Assembly (NCBI GenBank): GCA_039545295.1
Contig: BCIK01000034.1
Span: forward strand, 62,001 to 126,000
Origin: Udeniomyces pyricola
Lineage: Eukaryota; Basidiomycota; Tremellomycetes; Cystofilobasidiales; Mrakiaceae
DNA: 64,000 bases
Direction: 5' to 3'
The translations under genes were made by a program, and so were the position numbers. Under the pieces are notes generated by a model, which saw only the letters and a program-made list of their open reading frames with translations, was not told where the DNA came from and made no database searches. This document shows, in pieces, positions 49,559-63,637 of this stretch (the first letter of the stretch is position 1; each line of letters begins with the position of its first letter).

Positions 49559-50611
49559 ATCTCAAACCTATGAGTCACATCCTTTGGCCGGTGTCAAGCG
49601 CATGCAAATGAAGTACGATATCGAAGCCACACGCATGTTATGCCTTACTCTCCGGGTTCGACTTCCTCATTTATTTTGTTTTATTTTATTTTCGTCCTTC
49701 TCTCTAGTTCTTCTTTTGTCCTTACCTTTTGTTTCTTGAACAGCCTCTCCTGGGACGAACGGTACTGATGCGATGGAAAGACAATCGTCGCTGTTTGAAT
49801 CCCCCTGCTCTTGATCTATCGATAATTTTCATTCTCTCGAATCGATATTCGACGTTCTTTGCCCCCCCCCCCCTTGGAACGTGTCCAGTGGATCAGTCTT
49901 TACGTATACATATACCCCAGTCCTTGTTTGGATCTCATGTGTGTACTTTTGTGATTGGACGTCGCCCCTGGTTTCTTCAAGTACGCAGCAGCACCAAACT
50001 CAACTCAAAAAAAAAAAGATACTGCGTCACGCATATATATACCCATGCGGTCGGAGCTGCTCTCATTGTTCAACGGTCAAAGATCCAAGACGAGCTCGAC
50101 AGGGACGTTCGTAAGAACCTCAGATTCCCCGGCAGGTGATGGTTTCTTTGTCTGTTACATGCACACGGCCAATTGAGAAGCCAAGATGTGAGAACCGGAT
50201 GACATCAATACAAGAGGAGCGTGGAAGAGATAAAGGGGGAAGGGGGAGGGCTCAAGGAGAGAGAGTAGGATTGGAAAAGAGGATCTGATATCATATACCA
50301 TAGGGTTTGAACGAAAGATAGAAAGGGTAAAGGCGAAGAGGTGAAATATATGTATAGGGGAAAGTGGACAGAAATAAAAGTCTCTTGCCCTTTTTTTTTT
50401 GGTGTGTAAGAAGGGAAGGGAGGGGGGGGGGGGATTCTGAGAAGTAGAGAATGCATGTCGAGGACGAATTGAAGATGAGAAACATAGCGAAATGCGGAAA
50501 AAAAAAGAAGCAAAGTCTAGCAAATGGGGGTGGATTGATAAAGAAGCAACAGGCAGAAGGGCAAGAAACGGACAACTTCAAGATGCCACGTTCGCGAGAA
50601 CTCCATCTCCT
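49559..50611. other. Convergent intergenic region
   Basis: 3'-3' region between the SurE gene and homocitrate synthase, with a C run (49862-49872), A/T runs, a G run (about 50421-50433) and purine-rich tracts. The frame that runs on past the SurE stop from 49374 is a different frame and is not used. Confidence 0.5.
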
Positions 50612-53801
<3,190 letters not shown>

Positions 53802-54547
53802 AGTGAAGGGGGATTCTCAAAGAGCGAGCAAAGGACGGGGAGAGGGGCGCGGCGGGGGTGAAGAGGTGGGAAGTTGGCGAAAGGACAGTTCAAAATCTCG
53901 ATTCTCTGACAAGGCGGGCGGGGCGAGCCATGACTCACTCGTTTGATCACTCATCATGACTCGCAGTGACCCAACAGATGCATTTTGTGCATTTTGTGGA
54001 TTGTGCCTTCAAGTGCCCTCCACCTGAATTAAATATTATTAAATAGTTCAATCATCATCCTGCCATCAGTCACCGCCAGTTGGCCGACCATCTCACTGTT
54101 CACATCATACATGCATCACAACATATATATCCTCATACTATCGATTGGTTTGCGGTTTGGCTCGCAACGATCGTTCATGGACAATTCTATGCGCCATACA
54201 TATATTCATACGTCGTCGCTGGTCTCTTCCAATCTGTTTGCCGAGATTGTCATCGCTTAAACTACATATCTATAACGTTGGGTCGTCTATTGTTACATGG
54301 AAAGCACGTCAAGGGGTCGGTCGTGGGTCTTTGAGCTCAGGCTTCAAGGGAGCGAGGATCGAAAGGCCTCTATTGGCCTCGATGGTACGTCGCTTCACCT
54401 TCTCTTCTATCCCCTCCTCTCCTTCCGCTCTCTTTCTTCCTCTCTCTCTCTCCCTCTTTCTTTCTCCCTCTCTCTCCCTCTTTCTTTCTCCCTTCCGCCC
54501 CTTGGACCGTTACCCACGCAATGTGTACGCTTGCCAGCCGTCACATT
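53802..54547. other. Intergenic region between homocitrate synthase and the aminotransferase
   Basis: It holds the homocitrate synthase promoter and the aminotransferase 3' flank. A short gcattttgt duplication lies near 53979-53998. A pyrimidine-rich direct repeat lies at about 54440-54492. No gene is seen. Confidence 0.5.
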
Positions 54548-56911
54548 TTACGCAACCTGGCTGAGCTCGCTCCGGGCCTGCCGGATGGCAACTGCCAAGC
54601 GTCGGAAACCCTCATCGGCCTTGTCCTTCGCGACAATCGAGAAAGCGACACGAAGCTGGCTGGACTTCCTTCCAGACGGGTAGAACGAGTGGCCAGGGAC
54701 AGCGAGGACACCTTCCGCAAGGGCTTTGGTCAAGGTGAAAGCCTCCGAGTCGAGAGGCGAGATGTCGATGAAGAGGAACATCCCGGCGACAGGCGAGACC
54801 TAGAGTGGGATGAGCGACGTGATGCATTGGTCAGTGCTGAACATGGCACGATCTCAGAGACGAACTGAGCAAAAACAACTCACCCAAGTAGCGATACCGT
54901 CCAAGTGCTTGTGAGCAAGCTCCTCGAACCAGATGCGTCGGTCGTCGTAGAGGATGGCAACTCGCTTAGCGTGCTCCACGAAGCCCTCAACTCCCCCTAG
55001 AAAGAGACAAAGCAATAAAAGCAATCAGTCTTAGCCCGGATGCCAAGAGAAAATCAATCTGACAACGCCACTCACATCGCTTGAGCAGCGACCAGACAAC
55101 GGCCTGAGCCATGCTGTTGGGCTGCAAGTTGACAGCTCCAGTGTAGGTATCCATAGCATCGATGATGCGCTTAGGTCCTGAAGCCCATCCCTATGAAGCA
55201 AGAAAAAACCGGCACAAATTGAGTCCAAGCACCGTAAGAACAAGTTGGCGAGAAAACTGTCTGGAGATCGTAGGGAGTATCAAGAACAGCAAAACTTACC
55301 AATCGAACACCAGATGAAAGAACCTTGGAGAACGAATCGAATCGAACAGTGAGGCCACCCTCAGGGATGACCTGCTTCTCAAGCTCAAAGTAAGACGGAA
55401 CGTGGTGTCGGGTCAACCAGTAGTAGGGGTCGTCTGTTTGATGTCACAACCATATCCGCAAGATTAGCCTTGGATTGTCAGGTCCGCACATTGAGAACAG
55501 ATAAAGGTAAGGAGAGGAACACGAACCCTCAATGATGAGAATGCCGTGCTCGTGGCAGATCTCGAGGATCTCAAGCTTCCTGCCAGCCGAAGCGGAGCAT
55601 CCAGTAGGGTTGCTGCCGACCGGGACAGTGCTGAAACACGAATTCGCCCATGAAAGAACAAGTCTTTGATCAGCACGCCCAATCTATGCTAACCGGTCAA
55701 GGGTTGAAACCACAAAATCCTCGACTCACTAGACCATCTTGGGCTTACGCAAGCCAGCTGGCCACTCCGCCATGACCCGTCGGAAATCCTTGGGGCAAAG
55801 ACCCTCGCGGTCGACCTGGACCTCGTGCAGGTTGCAATCAAGAATGCCAAAGATGGCAAGAACACCAGCATAGGCAGGAGACTCGACAAGGATCTGGTCT
55901 CCGGGAGCGATAAGAACGTGGAAAGCCTGGAAATGCGGGTGCATTGAAGAATGAGGAAAACATTGAGAAAGAGGATAGGATTGAGCTCAAGTCCTGAATG
56001 GATACATGCGGTCGTCTGCGAGGTCAGGTTTCCTTTAGGTGTACCAACCTTGGAAAGGAGATCCTGGCATCCACTACCAATGGTCACTCGCCAGCTGGGG
56101 TCAGACGCGTCTCGGTGGTGGGTCGACGAGGTGAAGGAGGTGATCCAGTTGTTCAGGGCCGGCAAGCCGCTCGTGGTGCAGCTGTTCTTTCGAGTCGGGT
56201 GGGAGAGCAAAGATATTCAGCTTTCAAGGTCGTTCCAGTATCAAGGAGGCTCCGGAGGTAATCTATAATCTGAGCTAGAGTACTGTACTAACTCTGTGAC
56301 AGACGGGAAGAGGGAACAAAAGGAAAACAAGGACAAATTGGGTGAGTCAGCCCGGTCCACTTGGTCAAATAATCATCGACTCGAATGCGACCACGTACAG
56401 CTAAGGGCCTGAACCATGTCGGCACCCTCAATCTTGATGTCAAGGCCGGGCTCTCCTGGGTGGTTGAGAGGAGCCTTGAGGTGGAGCGAGAGCGACTCGA
56501 AAGGGAAGGAGTCGGGGTTGGGCCGACCGGCGAGGAAGGAAATGACGCCGTCAGTCTCCAGAGGGAAAAGGCCTCGAACTACAGAGGTCAAGTGAAGGAA
56601 ATCAGTCAGTGTGCATACATGTTGTAGACATGAAACAATCTCCCAAGATCATGACATGAGAGCGAGGCGAGGCCTCGTGGCAGCTCAAGCAGACGAGAAG
56701 CAAACGAGAGAAGAAAGCGCAACGTACTGCCGTCGGGGACGGGCTTCAAAGCGATAGGGCTGAGGTACTGAGTGTAGTCGATGGGCATGCTAGATATGAG
56801 AGTGTTGCGAGGAATCTGTGTGAGGGCGTCAGGGACGTTGGCAGCGAAGAGTGGACGAGGACTGGTGGGGAGGATCGACGTTGACAAGGAGGCTCGGGGG
56901 GAAAGAAGCAT
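54548..56911 (-). CDS. ARO8: PLP aminotransferase, Aro8 / 2-aminoadipate transaminase (KAT II) type
   Basis: Class-I fold aminotransferase of about 500 residues. The start at 56909-56911 gives MLLSPRASLSTSILPTSPRP, a presequence-like N-terminus. A second ATG at 56786-56788 starts MPIDYTQYLSPIALKP and could give a cytosolic form. The family signature GVISFLAGRPNPDSFPFES is clear, followed by IEGADMVQALS, TTSGLPALNNWITSF, WRVTIGSGCQDLLSK, HVLIAPGDQILVESPAYAGV, VPVGSNPTGCSASAGRK, EDDPYYW and VRFDSFSKVLSSGVRLGWAS (PLP Lys in SFSK). It ends AFSIVAKDKADEGFRRLAVA and stop 54548. It may make alpha-aminoadipate for lysine synthesis, matching its homocitrate synthase neighbour, or act on aromatic amino acids and kynurenine. 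The ALS-to-CTTSG junction needs a one-nucleotide exon (56293) or a missing base. Confidence 0.9.
56293..56293 (-). other. Candidate single-nucleotide exon (A) in the aminotransferase gene
   Basis: The upstream exon ends CTT AGC T at 56399 (donor gtacgt). The downstream exon starts C TGC ACC at 56181 (acceptor gaacag). One base is missing for frame. At 56293 a lone A is flanked by a strong acceptor (tctgtcacag) and a donor used elsewhere here (gttagt). T-A-C gives Tyr at the position of the conserved Tyr in ALxY...GLP. The introns would be 105 and 111 nt. A base lost from the assembly is the main alternative. Confidence 0.55.
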
Positions 56912-57683
56912 GACTCCAAAAACTCTTGATCATTGATGATTGCGGCGTCTCATGATCAAGCCCATTCGCTCGGTTTGACTCGGCTTTCTTCGGCTTTCCA
57001 CCCATGGTGATATGGCACGTGACTGGCCCGCATTGATTCGTGCTCGTGACTGCAAGTGACTAGTGACTGCAGCTCTGCGTTTCGATTGATATGAATGGGG
57101 AAGCTTTGCAACAACGATCGCAATCCTACATGATCTTATACCAATATCATCCCATCGGACACATACTTACGGTCCTGACTTCAATGCAGATGCTCAAATC
57201 AACCTGACCGTGCAGATCAGGTCTGACCCGGCCGCGGTCTGCCAATAACCTCTCTGACTCGCTTCTGATGATCTTCATAATCAATTCTGAGTCATGCGCG
57301 CATAATCATATATACTCAATCATCCCCAATTGCAGATCTCAGCTTAGTCCTGCAACATACTCAGTCTTGCAGGACGTACTCTAACTCAGTACTGACCTCG
57401 TCCCGTGTGATTGATCTCATCACGTCACGACTCAACGGACATATAGACCTGCTTAGACCCGAGCCGGGTATGATCTTAACTCAGACTGTCGATCCCCAAA
57501 ATCTGACACAATGGTCTTGTCATGGGATTCACGGCATCTGCTGACCCGTTGATTGAGGTATACAGGTCACCTGGTTCTTTGAGTACAGTATGTTTGCTTG
57601 ACAACATTGAACAAAAGATACCCAAATGCTCATATACCCAAATGCTCATTCCATAATCATCGTGATGAAACGCAGGATGCGAT
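56912..57683. other. Intergenic region: aminotransferase promoter and eL28 3' flank
   Basis: A small direct duplication (atacccaaatgctcat, 57618-57649) lies near the eL28 end. No gene is seen. Confidence 0.5.
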
Positions 57684-58695
57684 TTAGGCCGAGGTCTCCT
57701 CAACGGCGGCAGGGGCAGGGGCGGCCTTGTGTCGGGATCGCTTCTCCTTGACGGCGGTAGGGTTGGCGGTCTCCTTCTGGGCGTCAGCGATGAGCGAAGC
57801 TCGCGAGAGGGCCGACTGCACGACATTCGAACGACATTTTTAGAAGTGAAGAAAGCTCTTGATCAGCTGACCGATTCTACAGAAAGGGGTTGGTTCTGGG
57901 TCTACGGCTATTGAAATCTCGATGTTTTCCCAGCCAGATGCTGGGTGGCTCGTCCACATCCTTTTTTTGTCTTCAATTCTCGATCGTGCCCTCTGGCTCT
58001 TCCTTCATGTCGATCGTTCAAACTTCGCGTTGCGTGCGCGTCTGAGATTTCCAATATAGCGAATTCAACACTTACAGTCCTCAAGTCAGCTCGGTAACCC
58101 TTGCCGGCAGTCTCGGCGGCAATGATCTTGGCGATCCTTCGGGGTCCGGTCGACTTCTTGATGGCGATGGATCGGACGGCCTTCTTGACGTGTCGGGGGT
58201 TAGCGTCAGCGGATCGGATGTTGAGGGTGATGCCGCCCTCGGGGGTGGTGGGAACAACGTCGAGGCTCTTCTTGTTGGCAAGACCGGAGTACTTGAACGA
58301 GTGGCTGAGTCAGAGGAAAGAATGGGGCAAAGAGGGTAGGGGACAGTCGAGAGAAAAGCCGAGAGGGATGGTACCAGGCGAGGTCACGGTCAACATGATT
58401 GGTCGCTTGAAACATTGTCCTAGGCAAAGATGCTCTCCGATTCTGTCTCGTTATCTTATGAGCTGAGCACGCACAGGTTTCGGAGGTTTCCGGGCTCGGT
58501 CGAGAAGATAGGTCCCTCAACAGTCCTGTTGACGATGAAAGACGAGTTCTTTCGGAGGAGGAGCCACTGAAGGTCTGGAAGGGCAAGGGGGAAAGGTCGA
58601 CAAAAAGTATGAGCTTGACCGCTTGAACGCGATGGTCTTTTCGGCAAGCTTGGAACAGATGCAAAGAGAATGACTTGGGGCTTACCGGCAGACAT
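57684..58695 (-). CDS. RPL28e: 60S ribosomal protein eL28 (L28)
   Basis: The first exon holds only MSA (ATG 58693-58695). It then continues DLQWLLLRKNSSFIVNRTVE, GPIFSTEPGNLRNL, HSFKYSGLANKKSLDV and VVPTTPEGGITLNI, matching eL28 (LQW...R..S.F...R......FS.EP.NL.N..S.KYSG). VRSIAIKKSTGPRRIAKIIA, ETAGKGYRADLR and TSALSRASLIADAQKE follow. The tail is basic and Ala-rich, ending APAPAAVEETSA (stop 57684-57686). The length is about 150 residues. This cytosolic large-subunit protein is absent from Saccharomyces but present in basidiomycetes, plants and animals. Three introns lie in the coding region. Confidence 0.93.
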
Positions 58696-59624
58696 CTTGA
58701 AGAGGAAGAGGAGAAAAGGGCTGGACGAAAGGGATGAAAAGAGCAGGGAGCGAGGTCAGCTCGAGCTGTCTTGGCTAAGCTGACTGACAGCGTGCAGAGT
58801 CGATATCATGGCATGTGGTAGGATTTTGGGTGTCTGGTCGCAAAGTTGTCGGTGGAAATGGCAGTGTAACATGGCATAGGGAGCGTTAAAAGAGGGCGTG
58901 TTGCAGGGTTGGATTTGGAGGGCCGAGTGAGGGCAGAAGAGGGGGGGGGGCGAGGAGGGGAACGACACGGCGATTTTGACGATAGTTCTTGCTCAAACAG
59001 CTGAGTATTTGATGCAAGGGATACATATCTGAAAACGGCATGATAGAGTGATGCCTGTGTCTGTTGGGACCAATGGGAGGAAATGTGGTGTTTCCCTCTC
59101 TGTCTCTTTCGGTAGACCAGACAAGGCAAGGGCCTGGGGGGGCACAAGAGAAGAGCAGGGGTTTTCTCTTGTGAAGAGGATTCCCCCTCCTGGCTGACGT
59201 TCTGGGTGGGGTTGAGGCTGGAAGGACTGTTGAGGGTCGTATTTTTTTCTCTGTTGGTAGGGGGTCGTATGGCGGGTAGAATGGGCTGGCGTACGGAGCT
59301 CGGTGAGACCTGGGGCGGTAGGCCAAACTAACGATTTGGGCGAAGAAGGGGGATGGGCGTTCTTACTTTGGCTGGGTGAGGCAGAAGTTTTCGCCCTCGC
59401 TCAATTCGATGGATTCGAGACTCTTGCGACGGCTCTCGATTCCTGCTGCAGTCCAACAGTTGCACCTCTGCCTCTTGCCCTTTTGCCTTTGTCTTGGACA
59501 ACCCACTGAGATCACTTGCACTCACTCACTAGTTCACTCACCATCCATCTTAATCCTCTATTGAGCATTTATATATATCTCGCCGCAGCATCACCATCAC
59601 CATCACCATCATCAATCACCAAAC
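58696..59624. other. Divergent promoter region, eL28 / phosphoglucomutase
   Basis: About 930 bp with a G run (58940-58949) and CAT/CAC repeats just before the mutase ATG (59590-59615). No gene is supported; the overlapping open frames are low-complexity and lack conservation signals. Confidence 0.5.
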
Positions 59625-62600
59625 ATGATCCACCCATCCCTCCAAGCGCACATCGACCAATGGTTTGCCTTGGACAAGGTATATATATATATATACATAT
59701 ACACCCTCCAACCAACATCAACCCATCCATATCCCATTCTCACTCCTTTGCTTTCCCCCTCAGAACCCCGAGACCAGACATCAAATCGAGACGCTCGTCG
59801 CCAACAACGACGTTGCCGAACTGGACCAACGACTTGGCTCCCGCATCCAGTTTGGGACAGCTGGTTCGTCTCGACATGTCTTCCAATCAGGGATCATCGC
59901 CATCATGACTCAACTCCGCTGCTGATATGTACTCTCAGGTCTACGTGGAAAGATGGAGGCTGGTTTCTCAAGAATGAACGACGTGCGTAAGCAAATGCGC
60001 CTGCTGACATCTTCAGTCTCGCCCATCTCCGCCGAGGCTCGACCTCACATCTGTTTGTTTTTGTGTCTGTGATCCTCGTTGACGTGGTATCATTCAATCA
60101 ATAGCTCACTATCATTCAAGCCTCTCAAGGACTTTGTGCTTACGTTCTCGCTACCGTGCCGAACGCAAAGGAGCGAGGAATTGTCATCGGCTACGACCAT
60201 CGTTACCACAGTGAGCGATGGGCCGAGCTCACGGCAGCCGTCTTCATCCGCAACGGTTGTCGGGTTGTCCTCTACCAGGGACTCGTCCATACTCCGATGT
60301 AGGTTGCTAGGTTGGTATCGAGGTCCTGCAAAGCGAGACCCGTAGTTCTCACCAAGCTATGATTTCTTTCTGTCGCAGGGTTCCCTTTGGCGTCAAGAAG
60401 CTTGGTGCCGCATGTGGTGTCATGGTGAGCCTTCCAGCCATATCTTTTCTCCCTATCACCGCTCTAGCCTGATGCCTGACTCGTCGATTGTATGCTACTA
60501 CTCGTAGGTTACTGCATCTCATAACCCCAAGGTACGGCTTCTGAGTGTCATGTCCAAACACATGCATCGCCCTGATCATCTACGATGGCTAATGATGGAT
60601 TGATTCGCTCACCGGTCCTCAGCAAGATAACGGATACAAGGTCTACAATCAGCATGCCATCCAGATCTCGGACGAAGCAGACGGCATCGCATCTGCCATC
60701 CTTGACAATCTAACTCCTACGGTCTCCTCCACGTCGAGCGTGCGTGCGGATGATCTCTGCGAGGATCGCACAGACGAAATGAAGGATGCCTACTTCGCTC
60801 ACATCTCCAAGCTTTCCCGAACAAGGTAGGATTGTGTGGTTGGCAACATACGAGCCTCACAGTGGATCAACACTGACTGTCCATATATCCATTCTTCGCT
60901 TCCGCGCGCGTTATCAGAACCTCAAACAACAAACCATCTGTCGTTTTCACGCACACGGCTATGCATGGTGTCGCGACTCCTTTCCTGCTGCGAGCGTTTG
61001 ACATCTTTGGTTTCCCTTCGCCTGACCTCTGCACTGAGCAGAAGGATCCGGATCCTGAGTTCCCAACGGTCCCATTTCCCAATCCCGAAGAAAAAGGTGA
61101 GCACATCGGTCGCTCGTATCGCTCATTTGGATTCAATGCGCTTGGCCCCGCTACAAGAGCGTCACTGATCAGCCCTCTCACGTGCGTTATGCAACCAGGT
61201 GCCCTGGTACGTTAAGAGTTCAGCGCAGAGATCCATCCCAGATGTTCTCAGCTGAACCATGCCCTATCTATCGCAGAACCTCGCGATGGCTCAAGCAACC
61301 CGTCATGGAGCGTCTGTGGTGCTCGCCAACGATCCCGATAGCGACAGATTCACGGCTGCCGAACGTAACGGGTAAGAGCTACCTGACCGCAGTACGCCTA
61401 TCCTGCCGTGACCGGGATCAGAATGTCTCTGACTCTCTTGACGATCATGAACTCACTCGGTCCGCCGGCATGCAGCGAGGAATGGACTGTCTTTACAGGA
61501 GACCAGATCGGATCCCTTTTTGCCGCTTGGGTGCTAGAGGGATACAAAATGTCAGAACGTCCGCTCAGTGAGTTCCACGTTCGTTTTGGGATACAGCTGC
61601 CTTGTTGTCGGACGTTTCGAACACTGACGTCCGCACGTGTTAACAGGCAAGCTTGCCATGGTCAACTCCACTGTCTCATCCTCAATGATTGCCGCCATGG
61701 CGCGTGTCGAGGGCTTCCGATCGGTGGAGTCTCTCACTGGTGAGTTATGATCCTATGCACCGACCTGCTGCAGAGCACCAAGTGGACTGATAAACATCTG
61801 TATGTCCCTTTGCAGGCTTCAAATACATCGGCAAGACGGCTCAAGACCTCGCTGACGAAGGTTACACCGTTCCATTTGGTTACGAGGAAGCGATGTAAGT
61901 TGACGGTCAAGAATGCGTCGTATGCCTGAATCCCTTAGATGACTGACCGTGGAATTCATGTGTATAGTGGCTACATGTTGAGCGAGGAGATCCGGGACAA
62001 AGACGGTATCTCAGCTGCAGTACGTTCTTGTTCCCTATACATACACCTTCGGCGACTACCACGCTGATAACCATTTGGTTACAACACAGGGTTGTTTTGC
62101 CGAGCTCGCCTGCTCACTCTACTCCAGGGGCGAAAATCTCAAATCTTATCTCAACAATCTTTACTCCAAGTAAGTGTGACTATCGAGCCAAGTGTTTTTT
62201 TTTTTTTTTTTTTTTTTTTTTTTGGGTTGAGCGTGGAGAGAGTTGAGAGTGAGAGTGTCGGTGGCTCAAGGGACAGAGGAGTAGAAAAGACATTTGTTCA
62301 CATCGACTTCCTCATTTTGAACTTGGCTCATCACTCTGCTATCGATCTATCTACCAGGTACGGCACGTTTGTGACCCGCAACTCGTACTTTGTCTGCCGC
62401 GAGCCAGCTACGATTGAACGGATCTTTGAGCGCCTGCGCTACACTTACTCTGGAGAGGTCAGTACATTGTGCTTTACGGCGTGAAGAAAACTCGACCGGG
62501 TCCGTCATGCTCATCTTTGCCTTTCTTCCCTTTTGTGTATCGGTCGTTGTAGCCCGACTCCTCTGTCCCTGCTCTGCCTCGTGGCCTGCGACCACTGTCC

Positions 62601-63142
62601 CCACCCAAATCGCTCGGTGGGCTACCCATCACATGCATCCGAGACTTGACCCTCGGTTATGACTCGTCAAATCCTCCCTCCTTCATCCCGTCGTTGCCGA
62701 TGAGCGGCGGGGAGATGATCACTTGGACGGCGGGAGAGGCTGGTGGCGAGCAAGTCGTGCTCACTATTCGGTGAGCCGTTTGCCGTTTTTACTCTTTCAA
62801 ATGAAGGAAATATATGAGTGGCGTCTTTTCGTACCTATACTGACCTGATCTTTCACTTTTCGCTTATACAGCACGTCCGGTACTGAGCCAAAGGTGGGTG
62901 ATTGATCCTTTTTTGTGTTTTTGGTCTCTCGGACTAACATTCCTCTAGGGATTTCGTGGCCGATGGGGTGACTGATCTTTCCTTCGGGCTGGTTTGGTAT
63001 CAACGTTCAAAAGATCAAATTCTATCTCGAGGGCTCTGGTCCAGACCCCACACGGGTCGAGGCAATCCTCAAGCAAGTCGTCGAAGAGCTCGTCGAGGAT
63101 TGGATGGAGGTCAAGAAGAACGGGTTGGGCTTTTCCGGTTGA
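59625..63142 (+). CDS. PRM15: Phosphoglucomutase/phosphoribomutase (PGM3/PRM15 type, alpha-D-phosphohexomutase family)
   Basis: It interconverts sugar 1- and 6- (or ribose 1- and 5-) phosphates. The start at 59625 gives MIHPSLQAHIDQWFALDK, then NPETRHQIETLVANNDV. RIQFGTAGLRGKMEAGFSRM is typical of the PGM2/Prm15 branch. VIGYDHRYHSERWAELTAAV follows, then VTASHNPK (phosphoserine loop, a 24-nt exon at 60508-60531) and QDNGYKVYNQHAIQI. Next come FTHTAMHGVATPFLLRAFDI, VVLANDPDSDRFTAAERNG (Mg-binding DPDSDR), FTGDQIGSLFAAWVLEGYK and VPFGYEEAIGYMLSEEIRDK (the GYEEAIG sugar-specificity loop). At the end, TSGTEPK (22-nt exon, 62872-62893) and IKFYLEGSGPDPTRVEAIL form the phosphate-binding domain. Stop 63140-63142. 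The length is about 620 residues with some 17 introns. One intron carries a run of 29 T. Confidence 0.93.
60508..60531 (+). other. 24-nt exon encoding the catalytic phosphoserine loop
   Basis: The exon starting GTTACTGCATC and ending CCCCAAG lies between ctcgtag and gtacgg. It encodes exactly V-T-A-S-H-N-P-K; the Ser is the phosphorylated residue. Confidence 0.9.
62195..62223 (+). repeat. T29 homopolymer inside a phosphoglucomutase intron
   Basis: Twenty-nine T lie shortly after the donor of the intron that follows the exon encoding LKSYLNNLYSK. Confidence 0.9.
62872..62893 (+). other. 22-nt exon encoding the phosphate-binding TSGTEPK loop
   Basis: It lies between ttatacag and gtgggtg. It joins LTIR to IKFYLEG in frame. 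Confidence 0.85.
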
Positions 63143-63637
63143 ATGCATGTGAAGTCGGTAGACGGATGAAACCAAAACGATGTTGCATGTATGATGATGC
63201 GATGACAAACAAAATCATGCTACAATAGGACTCGGAGAGTGCATGGGATGATGTGACATATATATGGTGCTTCGATAAAGTCGATATGATGTTTGTGGCT
63301 GTATGCTGTATTATGTGGCGGCGTATGAATGTTTAGTTGAGTGGTTTGTCACCTTTTCTCTTGGACGATTTCAATCTGTTTAAATCTGGTTCCGACGAGC
63401 CGAGCGACTGACGCGGAGGATCCGTTAGCTTCCCTCCACCTCTTTCGCCGCCGCTCGCTCGACCTGAAAGTATCCTGCTTTGGCCTCGTCCGTCCCCTTT
63501 CTTCCTATCGCTCATTATCCACCTGTCAATCTTGGAGGCACTCGAATCCTCTCCTGCATCATCATCTTCTACAGTTTCCTCCAACCTTCAGCCTCCACCC
63601 CTCCTCTCGCTTCTCGATTGTCTATTGGTCACGGACA
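63143..63637. other. Intergenic region between the mutase and the deacetylase-like gene
   Basis: A 3' UTR-like AT-rich part (63180-63330) is followed by a pyrimidine-rich promoter. A minus-strand open frame at 63333-63584 is hydrophilic and low-complexity, with no support as a gene. Confidence 0.5.

Noticed and set aside
49374..49739. Alternative C-terminal frame for the SurE gene running past the stop
   Set aside because: The phase of the preceding exon (ending TC) selects the frame LAEPGNESFKL and the stop at 49558.
56221..56280. A normal exon starting after attatag to bridge the aminotransferase gap
   Set aside because: Reading from there reaches a stop before the conserved GLPALNNW block, and no GT donor exists in that stretch to leave it again.
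63333..63584. Minus-strand open frame (hydrophilic, about 80 codons) between the mutase and the deacetylase-like gene
   Set aside because: It lacks an ATG at its start, is low-complexity, and overlaps the likely promoter of the plus-strand gene.
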